Shown: one piece after another, positions 51,845-60,572 of the stretch
Layout of the letters: the number at the start of each line of letters is the position of its first letter
Numbering within the stretch: the first letter of the stretch is position 1
Assembly: GCF_900631945.1 (NCBI RefSeq)
Contig: NZ_UZWE01000021.1
Span: 1-64,000 of the forward strand
DNA from: Paracoccus haematequi
Lineage (GTDB): Bacteria > Pseudomonadota > Alphaproteobacteria > Rhodobacterales > Rhodobacteraceae
Direction of reading: 5' to 3'
Length of the DNA: 64,000 nt
Translations under genes and position numbers: made by a program
The notes under the pieces: generated by a model
Databases searched by the model: none
Seen by the model: only the letters and a program-made list of their open reading frames with translations
Told to the model about the DNA's origin: nothing

Positions 51845-53217
51845 GAATGCTGACGAATGACGAACTGGCGAAATGGGACCGCGAGAGCTTTTTCCATCCC
51901 TCGACCAACCTGGGCCAATTCGCCCGCGGCGAAGGCGCGCAGCGCATCGTCAAGGGGGCCGAGGGCGTCCATATCATCGACCGCGACGGCAACCGCCTGC
52001 TGGACGGGTTCGCGGGGCTTTACTGCGTGAACGTGGGCTATGGCCGGACGGAAATCGCCGACGCCATCGCCGCGCAGGCGCGCGAACTGGCCTATTACCA
52101 CGCCTATGCGGGGCACGGATCCGAAGCCGCGATCACGCTGGCGAAGATGGTCATGGACCGCGCCCCCGACGGCATGGCGCGGGTCTATTTCGGGCTTGGC
52201 GGGTCGGACGCCAATGAAACCAACATCAAGCTGGTCTGGTATTACAACAACATCCGCGGCCTGCCGCAGAAGAAGAAGATCATCAGCCGCTGGCGGGGCT
52301 ATCACGGGTCGGGCCTGATGACCGGCAGCCTGACCGGGCTCGAGCTGTTCCACAAGAAGTTCGACCTGCCCCTGGCGCAGGTGATCCACACCGAGGCGCC
52401 CTATTACTTCCGCCGTCCCGATCCCTCACAAAGCGAAAGCAGCTTCGTGGGCTATTGCGTCGACAAGCTGGAGGCGCTGATCAAGGCGGAAGGCCCCGAC
52501 ACCATCGCCGCCTTCATCGGCGAGCCGGTGCTGGGCACCGGCGGCATCGTGCCCCCGCCCCAAGGCTATTGGCCCGCGATCCAGGCGGTGCTGGACAAGT
52601 ACGACATCCTGCTGATCGCCGACGAGGTGGTGACGGGCTTCGGCCGCCTGGGGTCGCTGTTCGGGTCCGATCATTACGGCATGAAGCCCGACATCATCAC
52701 CTGCGCCAAGGGGCTGACCAGTGCCTATGCCCCCCTGTCCGGGTCGATCGTCGGTCAGCGGGTCTGGGACGTGCTGATGCAGGGCACCGACGAGAACGGC
52801 GTCTTCGGCCATGGCTGGACCTATTCCGCCCATCCGATCGGCGCGGCGGCGGGGATTGCCAACCTGAAGCTGATCGACGAACTGGGGCTGGTGCGCAACG
52901 CGGGCGAGACCGGCGCCTATCTGAACGCGCAGATGCGGGCCGCGCTTGGCGATCATCCCCATGTCGGCGAGATCCGGGGCGAGGGGATGCTCTGCGCCGT
53001 GGAACTGGTCCGCGACCGGGATTCGCGGACGTTCTTCGACGCGTCCGAAGGCGTGGGGGCCAGGATCGTGGCGGCGATGCTGAAGCGCGGCGTGATCGCG
53101 CGGGCCATGCCGCAAGGCGACATCCTTGGCTTTGCGCCGCCGCTGTGCCTGACCCGCGCCGAGGCCGACACCATCGTCGCCGCCGCCGCTGAATCCGTGC
53201 GCGAGGTGCTGGGCTGA
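51841..53217 (+). CDS. class III aminotransferase, diaminobutyrate to aspartate semialdehyde
   Basis: A 458-residue class III PLP aminotransferase (Atf or DoeD of ectoine clusters), expected to convert L-2,4-diaminobutyrate to aspartate-beta-semialdehyde. The PLP lysine is in ITCAKGLTSAYAPLSG and the DEVVTGFGRLG segment precedes it. A second ATG two codons in (51847) is an equally possible start. It closes the ectoine operon; a strong terminator hairpin follows. No AsnC/Lrp-type gene, often found before these last two genes, is present. Confidence 0.92.
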   Translation: MRMLTNDELAKWDRESFFHPSTNLGQFARGEGAQRIVKGAEGVHIIDRDGNRLLDGFAGLYCVNVGYGRTEIADAIAAQARELAYYHAYAGHGSEAAITLAKMVMDRAPDGMARVYFGLGGSDANETNIKLVWYYNNIRGLPQKKKIISRWRGYHGSGLMTGSLTGLELFHKKFDLPLAQVIHTEAPYYFRRPDPSQSESSFVGYCVDKLEALIKAEGPDTIAAFIGEPVLGTGGIVPPPQGYWPAIQAVLDKYDILLIADEVVTGFGRLGSLFGSDHYGMKPDIITCAKGLTSAYAPLSGSIVGQRVWDVLMQGTDENGVFGHGWTYSAHPIGAAAGIANLKLIDELGLVRNAGETGAYLNAQMRAALGDHPHVGEIRGEGMLCAVELVRDRDSRTFFDASEGVGARIVAAMLKRGVIARAMPQGDILGFAPPLCLTRAEADTIVAAAAESVREVLG

Positions 53218-53221
53218 GCCG

Positions 53222-53244
53222 CCGGGGGACTTCGCGTCCCCCGG
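53222..53244 (+). terminator. terminator at the end of the ectoine operon
   Basis: A 9-base perfect stem (CCGGGGGAC / GTCCCCCGG) with a 5-base loop, 4 bases after the aminotransferase stop. It is followed by CCCCCTGCGGGATATTTGG, a tail that I recall as recurring after many Rhodobacteraceae genes; that recollection is not tested here. Confidence 0.75.
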
Positions 53245-53408
53245 ACCCCCTGCGGGATATTTGGACAAAGGAGAATGAGGCCGGCCGGGCTTGACAAGAG
53301 AGGTCCCGCCGCCGCTTCAATTCCGGGGCATGGGTCAGGACAGCCGCCGATGACGCGCCAACTTCTCGGAACCGTTTTTCGCAGCCTTGGGGGCAGGGGG
53401 CTTGCCCG

Positions 53409-54305
53409 ATGATCGTCCGCCCCCGGCCCGGCCTGCTGACGCTGTTCTTCGTCCTGAAGGGGTCGATCATCCTGCGCACCTGGCCGCAGCTTGCCGCCGT
53501 GGGCCTGTTGTCGCTGGTCGTCGTGGCCGCCCACCGTCATGCGCCGCAGGTGGTGCCGGGAATCAATCCGGCACCGCTGACCCTGATCGGCATCGCGCTG
53601 TCGATCTTTCTCAGCTTCCGCAACAATGCCTGCTATGACCGCTGGTGGGAGGCCCGAAAGCTGTGGGGCGGGATCATCCACTCGGCCCGCGACGTCGCCC
53701 GGCAGACGGTGGTCCTGGATGACGGCCCGGACGGCCCGTCGCCCGAACGGCGCGAAATCCTGACGGCCATCATCGCCTTTGCCCATGCGGCGGTCGCGCA
53801 ATTGCGGCACAGGACCAGCCTTCAGGCGGCGGGCGCGCCTGCCGTCTCGGCCCGGCCGGCGGACCGGATCCTGCATGAGGTCGCCGGGCTGGTCGGCCGG
53901 CTGCTGCGCCAGGGCCGTCTTGCCCCGGTCGAGGCGCTTGCCCTGAACGACAGCCTGGGGCGGCTGACGCAGGCCCTGGTGGGTTGCGAGCGTCTGGCCA
54001 ACACGCCCTTGCCCTTTGCCTATACGCTGCTTCTGCACCGCACGGCCTATCTGTTCTGCTTCCTGCTGCCCTTCGGCCTTGCCGACATGCTGGGCTGGTC
54101 CACGCCCCTGGCCGCCATGCTGGTCGCCTATACCTTCTTCGGCCTCGACGCCCTGGGCGAGGAACTGGAGGAGCCGTTCGGCCTGATGCCGAACAACCTG
54201 CCGATCGCCGCCTATGCGACGGTGATCGAGATCCACCTGCGATCCGCCCTGGGCGAGACGGACCTGCCCGCCATGCCGGTCCCGCAGGATTACGTGCTGA
54301 CCTGA
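53409..54305 (+). CDS. bestrophin-like chloride channel family protein
   Basis: A 298-residue membrane protein of the bestrophin/UPF0187 family, which in bacteria form pentameric anion or cation channels. The conserved FRNNACYDRWWEARKLWGGI stretch (about residues 70-90) and FGLDALGEELEEPFGLMPNNLP (near the C-terminus) are signatures. Two helix pairs are seen at residues 25-45 and 210-240. It stands alone between the ectoine operon and the oxidase cluster; no functional link to either is evident. Confidence 0.9.
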   Translation: MIVRPRPGLLTLFFVLKGSIILRTWPQLAAVGLLSLVVVAAHRHAPQVVPGINPAPLTLIGIALSIFLSFRNNACYDRWWEARKLWGGIIHSARDVARQTVVLDDGPDGPSPERREILTAIIAFAHAAVAQLRHRTSLQAAGAPAVSARPADRILHEVAGLVGRLLRQGRLAPVEALALNDSLGRLTQALVGCERLANTPLPFAYTLLLHRTAYLFCFLLPFGLADMLGWSTPLAAMLVAYTFFGLDALGEELEEPFGLMPNNLPIAAYATVIEIHLRSALGETDLPAMPVPQDYVLT

Positions 54306-54398
54306 TGCAAGCATCGGCCGCCGCACGAAACCCTTTGGCGGGGTTCGGTATTATCCTTGGACAGCCTGCGGCCCCAGCCCGACGGAAAGCGAGGATCC

Positions 54399-55103
54399 AT
54401 GAGTCAACCCTATTGCGGACCGGGCGCAGCCCCTGGCGGGTTATGGACCGCCTGGAATCTCGATCCGCCGCTGCTGGCCGGGCTGGCGCTGCTGTCGCTG
54501 GCCTTGTGGTGGCGTCAGGCGGGCAGGGCGGGCGGCGTCGCGGTCCTGGCGCTTGTTCTGGCCTTCGTGTCGCCCCTTTGCGCGCTGACCGTTTCGCTGT
54601 TTTCGGCCCGCGCGCTGCATCACCTGGTCCTTGCCGGGGTGGCCGCGCCCGCCCTGGCGCTGGCCTGGCCGCTGGCCGCGCGCTGGCCTGCGCAAATCGG
54701 GGCGGCGGGGATGGCCCTGGCGATGGCGGCCTGGCACCTGCCTGCGGTCTATGACGCGATCTGGCGATCCGATGCGGTCTATTGGCTGATGCAGGCGGCG
54801 CTGCTGCTGCCCGCCTGGGCCTTCTGGTCGGCGGTCTTGGCCGGGCCGCGCCATGCGGTCCTGGGCAACAGCGTCCTGACCATGGGGCTGGCGGGGGTGA
54901 TGGGCTTTCTGGGTGCGGTGCTGACCTTCGCGCCCGCCGTCCTCTATGTCCAGCATGTCGACGGCGCGGCGCTGTGGGGCATGACCGCGCTGGACGATCA
55001 GCGGCTGGCCGGGCTGATCCTGTGGGTGCCGGGTTTCCTGCCGATGGCGGGCTTTGCGGGCTGGATGCTGCGCCGAGGCTGGCAGCGGGGCTTCGCGGCA
55101 TGA
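54399..55103 (+). CDS. CtaG-like cytochrome c oxidase assembly factor (caa3 type)
   Basis: A 234-residue polytopic membrane protein of the caa3-CtaG family, needed for oxidase assembly in Bacillus. It has about seven hydrophobic segments with conserved histidines (ARALHHLVLAGVAAP, MAAWHLPAVYDAIWRSD, YVQHVDGAALWGM). I use the ATG at 54399 with a GAGG site; a TTG at 54357 would lengthen it. It starts a cluster for a heme-copper oxidase, and its stop overlaps the next gene (ATGA). Confidence 0.85.
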   Translation: MSQPYCGPGAAPGGLWTAWNLDPPLLAGLALLSLALWWRQAGRAGGVAVLALVLAFVSPLCALTVSLFSARALHHLVLAGVAAPALALAWPLAARWPAQIGAAGMALAMAAWHLPAVYDAIWRSDAVYWLMQAALLLPAWAFWSAVLAGPRHAVLGNSVLTMGLAGVMGFLGAVLTFAPAVLYVQHVDGAALWGMTALDDQRLAGLILWVPGFLPMAGFAGWMLRRGWQRGFAA

Positions 55104-55600
55104 TCGCGGCGCTGAAGGCCATCCATATCGCCGCGATGCTGTGCTGGTGCGCCGGGCTGATCGCCCTGCCGCTGTTGCTGATCGCCTATGGCCACGCGCG
55201 GCGCCAGGTCCGCTATTCCGAATTCCGGCTGCTGACGCATTACGGCTATATCGGCTTCGCGACCCCCGCGGCGGTCATCGCCGTGGTCGCGGGAACCGCG
55301 CTGATCTTCGCGGCCGAGGTGTTCGATCTGTGGTTCGTCGCCAAGCTGGCGTTCGTCAGCCTGATGGCGCTGACCCATGCCTGGATCGGCCACCTGATCG
55401 AGCAGTCGGGTCTGCAACGCCGGGGCAGGGGCAGCGATCCGGGCCGGGCCTATGACATGCCGTGGCCGGGCATCGCCCTGGCCATCGGCCTGCCGTCGAT
55501 GGCGGCGGTTCTGTGGCTGGTGCTGGCCAAGCCGGATCTGGCCTGGGTCGCGGATCTGCTGCCGGACATCATGCAGGCGCCCAGGGATCAGCTGCCATGA
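55100..55600 (+). CDS. HemJ/CopD-like four-helix membrane protein
   Basis: A 166-residue membrane protein with about four helices. The N-terminal LKAIHIAAMLCWCAGLIALP resembles the start of HemJ (protoporphyrinogen oxidase) and CopD proteins, where the histidine binds heme or metal. Other histidines are in RLLTHYGYIG and LTHAWIGHLIEQSG. It could handle heme or copper for the oxidase encoded around it; neither is proven. It overlaps ctaG by 4 bases and the convergent DUF2231 gene by 13 bases. Confidence 0.75.
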   Translation: MIAALKAIHIAAMLCWCAGLIALPLLLIAYGHARRQVRYSEFRLLTHYGYIGFATPAAVIAVVAGTALIFAAEVFDLWFVAKLAFVSLMALTHAWIGHLIEQSGLQRRGRGSDPGRAYDMPWPGIALAIGLPSMAAVLWLVLAKPDLAWVADLLPDIMQAPRDQLP

Positions 55601-56109
55601 TCCCGTTGCGTGCCGATCTGATAGTCGAAGACCAGCTTGCCGCCATGCCAGCCGGTGACCGTCGTCAGCCCCACCCCCAGGGCCGAGATCAGGATCCCCA
55701 CCGGCAGCACCGCCGCCTGCGGGTCGGGCAGGCGGAAGCCCCAGTTGACGCCCAGGACCGAAAGCAGCGTGCAGGCCAGGATGAAATGCGTCCAACTGGG
55801 CGCGCGGATGCGGATGCCCGGAACGATCAGCAGCTCGACCGTTCCGGCGATGCCGGCCAGCACGCCCATCACGAAGGCGATGCCTGCCGTCCAGACCGCC
55901 ATGCGCGGCCAGAAGGCGTCGCCCGTCCACCAGAACATGCCGTCGGCGAACAGCGTCAGGAAGGCCAGGGCGATGGGATAGGTGATCAGCATCGCGTGGA
56001 TCGGATGGCCCGCCAGGGCGATGGTGGATTCGGTATCGTCGAAGGCCGAATGCTCCTCGATCGGGTCGGAAAGGCGGCGGCGTTGGCTCCAGGTCCGTTT
56101 GGGTCGCAT
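55588..56109 (-). CDS. DUF2231 membrane protein
   Basis: A 173-residue four-helix membrane protein of the DUF2231 family (STIALAGHPIHAMLITYPIA opening signature, GHPIHAML being diagnostic). Its function is unknown. It is the only minus-strand gene in the oxidase cluster. Its ATG at 56109 lies just 18 bases from the presumed coxB start, so any coxB promoter must sit inside this gene or be shared. Members often occur near oxidase or redox genes. Confidence 0.85.
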   Translation of the reverse strand: MRPKRTWSQRRRLSDPIEEHSAFDDTESTIALAGHPIHAMLITYPIALAFLTLFADGMFWWTGDAFWPRMAVWTAGIAFVMGVLAGIAGTVELLIVPGIRIRAPSWTHFILACTLLSVLGVNWGFRLPDPQAAVLPVGILISALGVGLTTVTGWHGGKLVFDYQIGTQRDHGS

Positions 56110-56127
56110 CGGCAGTCTCCGTCGGGG

Positions 56128-56799
56128 TTGCACAAGGGGAAGTTTTGGGCGGTCCTTGCGGTTCCCCTGCTGGCCGGTTGCGACGGCGGCGCAAGCGCGC
56201 TGTCCCCGGCCGGACCCGCCGCCCAGCAGATCGCCACGCTGTGGTGGGCGATGCTGGCCGGGGCGGGCCTGATCACCCTTCTGGTGCTGGTGCTGGCGGG
56301 CCTTGCGCTGTGGCGCGGCCCGCGCCCGACCGGGGAACGCGGCTGGATCGTCTGGTGGGGCCTGGGCTTCACCATGTCGGTGCTGGCGGTCCTGCTGGGC
56401 TTCGCGCTGTGGACGGGCGAGCGGATGATCGCGCGCGGCGACGGCGCCATGCAGGTCCAGGCCGAGGCCTATAACTGGGGCTGGCGCTTTACCCAGCCCG
56501 GCCCGGACGGACCCGTCGTGACCGAGGGGATCCTGTATGTCCCGGCAGGCCAGCCCTTCGACATCGTGCTGACCAGCCCCGACGTGATCCATTCCTTCTG
56601 GGTGCCCCAGCTTGGCGGCAAGATGGACGCGATCCCCGGCCATCGCAACGTCCACCGCCTGCAAGCCGACGCCCCCGGACGGCACGAGGGGCTGTGCGCC
56701 GAATTCTGCGGCCTGGGCCATGCCGCCATGCGGTTCGAGGTGGTCGTCTATGACCCCGCCGCGCCGCCTGCCTTCATCTCTGCCGAAAGGGCGCCATGA
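56128..56799 (+). CDS. coxB: cytochrome c oxidase subunit II, lipoprotein type
   Basis: A 223-residue subunit II of a heme-copper oxidase. Starting at the TTG at 56128 gives a lipoprotein signal (VLAVPLLAGC), then two membrane helices (about residues 45-65 and 85-105) and the periplasmic cupredoxin domain. The CuA site is intact: histidine in DVIHSFWVPQLGGKMD and CAEFCGLGHAAM. There is no C-terminal cytochrome c domain, unlike true caa3 subunit II. No ATG fits in frame near the signal, so the start is the least certain part. It overlaps coxA by ATGA. Confidence 0.88.
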   Translation: MHKGKFWAVLAVPLLAGCDGGASALSPAGPAAQQIATLWWAMLAGAGLITLLVLVLAGLALWRGPRPTGERGWIVWWGLGFTMSVLAVLLGFALWTGERMIARGDGAMQVQAEAYNWGWRFTQPGPDGPVVTEGILYVPAGQPFDIVLTSPDVIHSFWVPQLGGKMDAIPGHRNVHRLQADAPGRHEGLCAEFCGLGHAAMRFEVVVYDPAAPPAFISAERAP

Positions 56800-59294
56800 C
56801 CGAGGACATTCCCGCCAATCCTGCCCGCAAGGCGCTGCGCCTGCACCGCGAGATGGACCGCATCTGGTCCGACCTGCCCGGTTGGCGGGGCAGCCTCGCC
56901 TCGGTCAACCACAGCACGATCGGGCTGCGGTTCATGGCGACCTCCTTCGTGTTCTTCGCCATCGGCGGCGTTCTGGCGATGCTGATCCGGGCGCAGCTTG
57001 CGACGCGGGACGGGGCCTTCCTGGATACGGCGCTGTATAACCAGATCTTCACGATGCACGGCAGCATCATGATGTTCCTGTTCGCCATCCCCATGCTGGA
57101 GGGGCTGGGCATGTGGCTGCTGCCCAAGATCCTGGGTGCGCGCGACCTGGCCTTTCCGCGCCTGGGGGCGCTTGGCTATTGGTGTTACCTGTTCGGCGGC
57201 ACGATCATCCTGGCGTCGCTGCTGCTGGGCATGGCGCCCGATGGCGGCTGGTTCATGTATGTGCCCCTGTCCGGCAAGACCCATACCCCCGGCGTCAGCG
57301 CCGATGTCTGGCTGCTGGGCGTGACCTTCGTCGAGATCTCGGCCGTGGCGGCGGCGGTCGAGATCATCGTCACGATCCTGCGGATGCGCCGGGCGGGCAT
57401 GGGCCTGACGCGGATGCCGCTGATGGGCTGGTACATGCTGGGCACCGCCGCGATGATGCTGGTGGGGTTTCCGCCGCTGATCCTGGGATCGATCCTGCTG
57501 GAACTGGAACGCGCCTTCGACTGGCCGTTCTTCGACATCCTGCGCGGCGGCGATCCCCTGCTGTGGCAGCACCTGTTCTGGCTGTTCGGCCACCCCGAGG
57601 TCTATATCATCTTCCTGCCCGCCGCAGGCGTGCTGTCCACGATCATCCCGGTCTTCGCGCGGGTGCCGATTCTGGGATACGGCGCCATCGTCGCGGCGGT
57701 GCTGGGGCTGGTGTTCCTGTCCTTCGGGCTGTGGGTGCATCACATGTTCACCGTGGGCATTCCGCATATGGCGCTGGCGTTCTTTTCGGCGGCCTCGGCC
57801 CTGGTGGCGGTGCCGACCTCGGTCCAGATCTTCGCCTGGATCGGCACGATGTGGGCGGGCAGGGTAGAGTTGCGCCTGCCGATGCTGCATGTGATCGGCT
57901 TTTTCCTGACCTTCGTGATGGGCGGGCTGACCGGGGTGATGCTGGCCATGGTGCCCTTCAACTGGCAGGCCCATGATACCGCCTTCGTGACCGCGCATCT
58001 GCATTACGTCCTGGTCGGCGGCTTCGTCTTTCCGATGATGGCCGGGATCACCTACTGGATGCCGATGATCAGTGGCAGGTTCCGGGTCCGCGCCCTGGGC
58101 GAGGCCGCCTTCTGGCTGATCCTGCTGGGCTTTCACGGCACCTTCTTCCTGATGCACCTGACCGGGCTTCTGGGGATGCCGCGCCGGATCGACCGCTATC
58201 CGGGCAACCCGGAATGGGAATGGCTGAACCTGGTGTCGTCCATCGGCGGGATGGTGATGGCGGCGGGCTTCGCGCTGTTCGTGATGGATATCGGAATGCA
58301 ATGGCTGTTCGGTCGGCGCAGCCACCGCAACCCATGGCGGGCCGAGACGCTGGACTGGGCGATGGCGCTGCCCGCGCCGCCCTACAACTTCGCCTCGCTG
58401 CCCGGACCGCGCCATCCCGACAGCAGCGCGATCCTGCCCCTGGCGCGGGGCGAGGGCCTGCTGCCCGGCTCCCCCCGAGACCGGCGAGAGGTTCTGGTGA
58501 CGGACGCAGGCACCGGCCGCCCCGATCACGTCGCCGTGGTGCCGGGAAACACCGTGTTGCCGATCTGGACCGCCGCCGCGCTTGGCAGCTTCTTCCTGCT
58601 GATGCTGGCGGGGCTTTACTGGCTGACGCCTCTGGCCATCGCGGCGATCCTGTGGGCGGGATGGCAGTGGGGCGGCTTCATGGGCAGCCCGCGCGACGCG
58701 GCGCCGATCCCCGTCGCGCCCGGCCTGTCCCTGCCCGAGCATTGGCAGATCCGCCAGACCCTCGCCTATAGCGGGACCGTGACGCTGCTGGTGGCGGACG
58801 GGACGCTCTATGCCTCGCTGCTGTTCGGGGTGGGTTTTCTGACCGTCATCGCCCCGAACTGGCCCGCCCCGGAAAGCGGCCTGGGCCTTGGCGCGCTGCT
58901 GGCCGCCGGAGGGGCGCTGCTGTCCATCGCCGCCGCCACCCTGGCCGCCCGCCTGGCCGAGACGCGGCGCGACAGGCCGACCGGCGCCACTGCCGCCCTG
59001 ACGGGAGTGCTGGCCGCGGGGCTGGCGCTGGCGCTGCTGGGCGTGCTGGCCTGGCAGTTGGACGATCCGCGCCGCCATGCCCGCGACGCCCTGCGCGGGG
59101 TTCTGCTGGGCCATGCGGTGTTCCACGGGGCTGTCGCGCTGATGCTGGGGCTGCGCAGCCTGTGCGATGCCCGGCAGGGACGGACCAGCCGGTTGCGCCG
59201 AGGCGCCGCGCCGGTCTGGCAACTGTTCCAGGCCTTCTGGCTGGCGACCGCCGCCCTGTCGCTGGGCCTTGTCATCCTGCAAGAGGTCGGCTGA
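56796..59294 (+). CDS. cytochrome c oxidase subunit I fused to a subunit III-like domain
   Basis: An 832-residue fusion of oxidase subunits I and III, as in caa3-type enzymes. Subunit I (about residues 1-560) has the low-spin heme ligand region FTMHGSIMMF, the CuB site WLFGHPEVYI with the cross-linked His-Tyr and the channel glutamate, the HH pair in WVHHMFTVG, and HLHYVLVGG for the high-spin heme. So it is an A-type proton-pumping oxidase. The C-terminal 250 residues (from about 580) hold further helices similar to subunit III, in a diverged form. Overlaps coxB and the following small gene. Confidence 0.92.
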   Translation: MTEDIPANPARKALRLHREMDRIWSDLPGWRGSLASVNHSTIGLRFMATSFVFFAIGGVLAMLIRAQLATRDGAFLDTALYNQIFTMHGSIMMFLFAIPMLEGLGMWLLPKILGARDLAFPRLGALGYWCYLFGGTIILASLLLGMAPDGGWFMYVPLSGKTHTPGVSADVWLLGVTFVEISAVAAAVEIIVTILRMRRAGMGLTRMPLMGWYMLGTAAMMLVGFPPLILGSILLELERAFDWPFFDILRGGDPLLWQHLFWLFGHPEVYIIFLPAAGVLSTIIPVFARVPILGYGAIVAAVLGLVFLSFGLWVHHMFTVGIPHMALAFFSAASALVAVPTSVQIFAWIGTMWAGRVELRLPMLHVIGFFLTFVMGGLTGVMLAMVPFNWQAHDTAFVTAHLHYVLVGGFVFPMMAGITYWMPMISGRFRVRALGEAAFWLILLGFHGTFFLMHLTGLLGMPRRIDRYPGNPEWEWLNLVSSIGGMVMAAGFALFVMDIGMQWLFGRRSHRNPWRAETLDWAMALPAPPYNFASLPGPRHPDSSAILPLARGEGLLPGSPRDRREVLVTDAGTGRPDHVAVVPGNTVLPIWTAAALGSFFLLMLAGLYWLTPLAIAAILWAGWQWGGFMGSPRDAAPIPVAPGLSLPEHWQIRQTLAYSGTVTLLVADGTLYASLLFGVGFLTVIAPNWPAPESGLGLGALLAAGGALLSIAAATLAARLAETRRDRPTGATAALTGVLAAGLALALLGVLAWQLDDPRRHARDALRGVLLGHAVFHGAVALMLGLRSLCDARQGRTSRLRRGAAPVWQLFQAFWLATAALSLGLVILQEVG

Positions 59295-59605
59295 TGGCCT
59301 GGGTTTTGCGGATGCTGGCGGGGCCGCTGCTGTGGGGCGCGCTGTTTTCCGCCGTCTATGCGCTGCACGGGCTGGGCTGTGCCTGGGACTGGCCCGCCCG
59401 CGCAACGCCCGCCGGGCCGCTGCATCCCCTGGCGATGATCCTGCTGTGGCTGGCCGGGCTGGCCCTGCACGGCGCCTTGATCCTGTGGAACAGGGCCGAT
59501 GGCAGCGCGAGGCAGGCGCTGCTGGTCCGTGCAGGCAACTGGATCGGCGCGGTCGCCAGCGCCGCCACGCTGTTTCCGGTGATCGTCCTGTCGACCTGCG
59601 GCTAA
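59294..59605 (+). CDS. small membrane protein of the oxidase cluster
   Basis: A 103-residue membrane protein with three hydrophobic segments (LLWGALFSAVYALHGLG, LAMILLWLAGLALHGALIL, and the C-terminal WIGAVASAATLFPVIVL). It is tied to the oxidase genes: its ATG overlaps the stop of coxA-coxC by one base (TGATG). It could be a subunit IV-like or assembly protein of this oxidase. I do not recognise a named family. Confidence 0.75.
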   Translation: MAWVLRMLAGPLLWGALFSAVYALHGLGCAWDWPARATPAGPLHPLAMILLWLAGLALHGALILWNRADGSARQALLVRAGNWIGAVASAATLFPVIVLSTCG

Positions 59606-59631
59606 AAGGCCGTTTTGCGGGTTATTGCATA

Positions 59632-59641
59632 TCTTCGAAGA
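59632..59641. promoter_or_regulatory. palindrome upstream of the persulfide dioxygenase-like gene
   Basis: TCTTCGAAGA is a perfect 10-base palindrome, 52 bases before the gene start, flanked by GCATA on the left (59628 area) and GCATAC on the right. Homologous operons elsewhere are controlled by the sulfide-sensing ArsR-type regulator BigR/SqrR; no such gene lies in this window. It may be that regulator's site, which is a guess. Confidence 0.35.
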
Positions 59642-59693
59642 AGCGCATACATCAAGACCCGCACAGGCCCACAGACAGTCCGAGGGACAGGCA

Positions 59694-60572
59694 ATGACCC
59701 ACACGCCCGAAGTCACCGGCTTTTACGAGTCCCGCACCGGATCGGTGCAATACGTGGTGGCCGATCCGGCGGCCGGGGCCTGTGCCATCATCGACCCGGT
59801 GCTGGATTTCGACGACAAGTCGGGCGCCGTCGCGACGGCCCAGGCCGACCGGATCCTGGATTTCGTGGCGACGAAGGGCTATCGGGTGGACTGGATCCTG
59901 GACACCCATCCCCATGCCGACCATTTCTCGGCCGCCGACCACATCAGGCGCAGGACCGGCGCGCCCACCGGCATCGGCGCCCAGGTCGTGCAGGTCCAGC
60001 GGCTGTGGAAGGGCTTTTACAACTGGCCGGATTTTCCCGCCGACGGATCCCAGTGGGACAGGCTGTTCGACGATGGCGACCGCTTCGCGGTCGGGTCCAT
60101 CCCGGCGCGGGTGATGTTCTCGCCCGGCCATACGCTGGCCTCGATCACCTATGTCATCGGCGACGCGGCCTTCGTGCATGACACGCTGTTCATGCCCGAC
60201 AGCGGCACCGCCCGAGCCGATTTTCCGGGCGGCGACGCAGGGCAGCTTTGGCGCTCGATCCAGGCGATCCTGGCCCTGCCGGACGACACGCGGATCTTCA
60301 CCGGCCACGATTATGGCGAGGGCGGCCGTCCGCCCCGCTGGGAATCGACCGTGGCCGAGCAGAAGGCCGCGAACATCCACATCGCCCGATACCGGACCGA
60401 GGACGCCTTCGTCGCGGCCCGGCAGGCACGAGACCGGACACTGCCGATGCCCCGGCTGATCCTGCATTCGTTGCAGGTCAACATGAATGCGGGCCGCCTG
60501 CCCGACGCGGAATCCAACGGGCGCCGCTATCTGAAAATTCCGCTGAACCTTCTGGAGGCCCCGTGGGAATGA
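59694..60572 (+). CDS. metallo-beta-lactamase fold hydrolase, persulfide dioxygenase-like (Blh)
   Basis: A 292-residue MBL-fold enzyme. The metal motif is THPHADHFSA (HxHxDH), with further ligands in SPGHTLASI and TGHDYGEGG. The family (Blh/ETHE1-like) oxidises glutathione persulfide to sulfite and is usually joined to sulfide-responsive operons. The start at 59694 has a GAGGGACAGG site. It overlaps the downstream YeeE/YedE-like gene by 4 bases (ATGA). It follows the oxidase cluster after a short gap. Confidence 0.88.
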   Translation: MTHTPEVTGFYESRTGSVQYVVADPAAGACAIIDPVLDFDDKSGAVATAQADRILDFVATKGYRVDWILDTHPHADHFSAADHIRRRTGAPTGIGAQVVQVQRLWKGFYNWPDFPADGSQWDRLFDDGDRFAVGSIPARVMFSPGHTLASITYVIGDAAFVHDTLFMPDSGTARADFPGGDAGQLWRSIQAILALPDDTRIFTGHDYGEGGRPPRWESTVAEQKAANIHIARYRTEDAFVAARQARDRTLPMPRLILHSLQVNMNAGRLPDAESNGRRYLKIPLNLLEAPWE

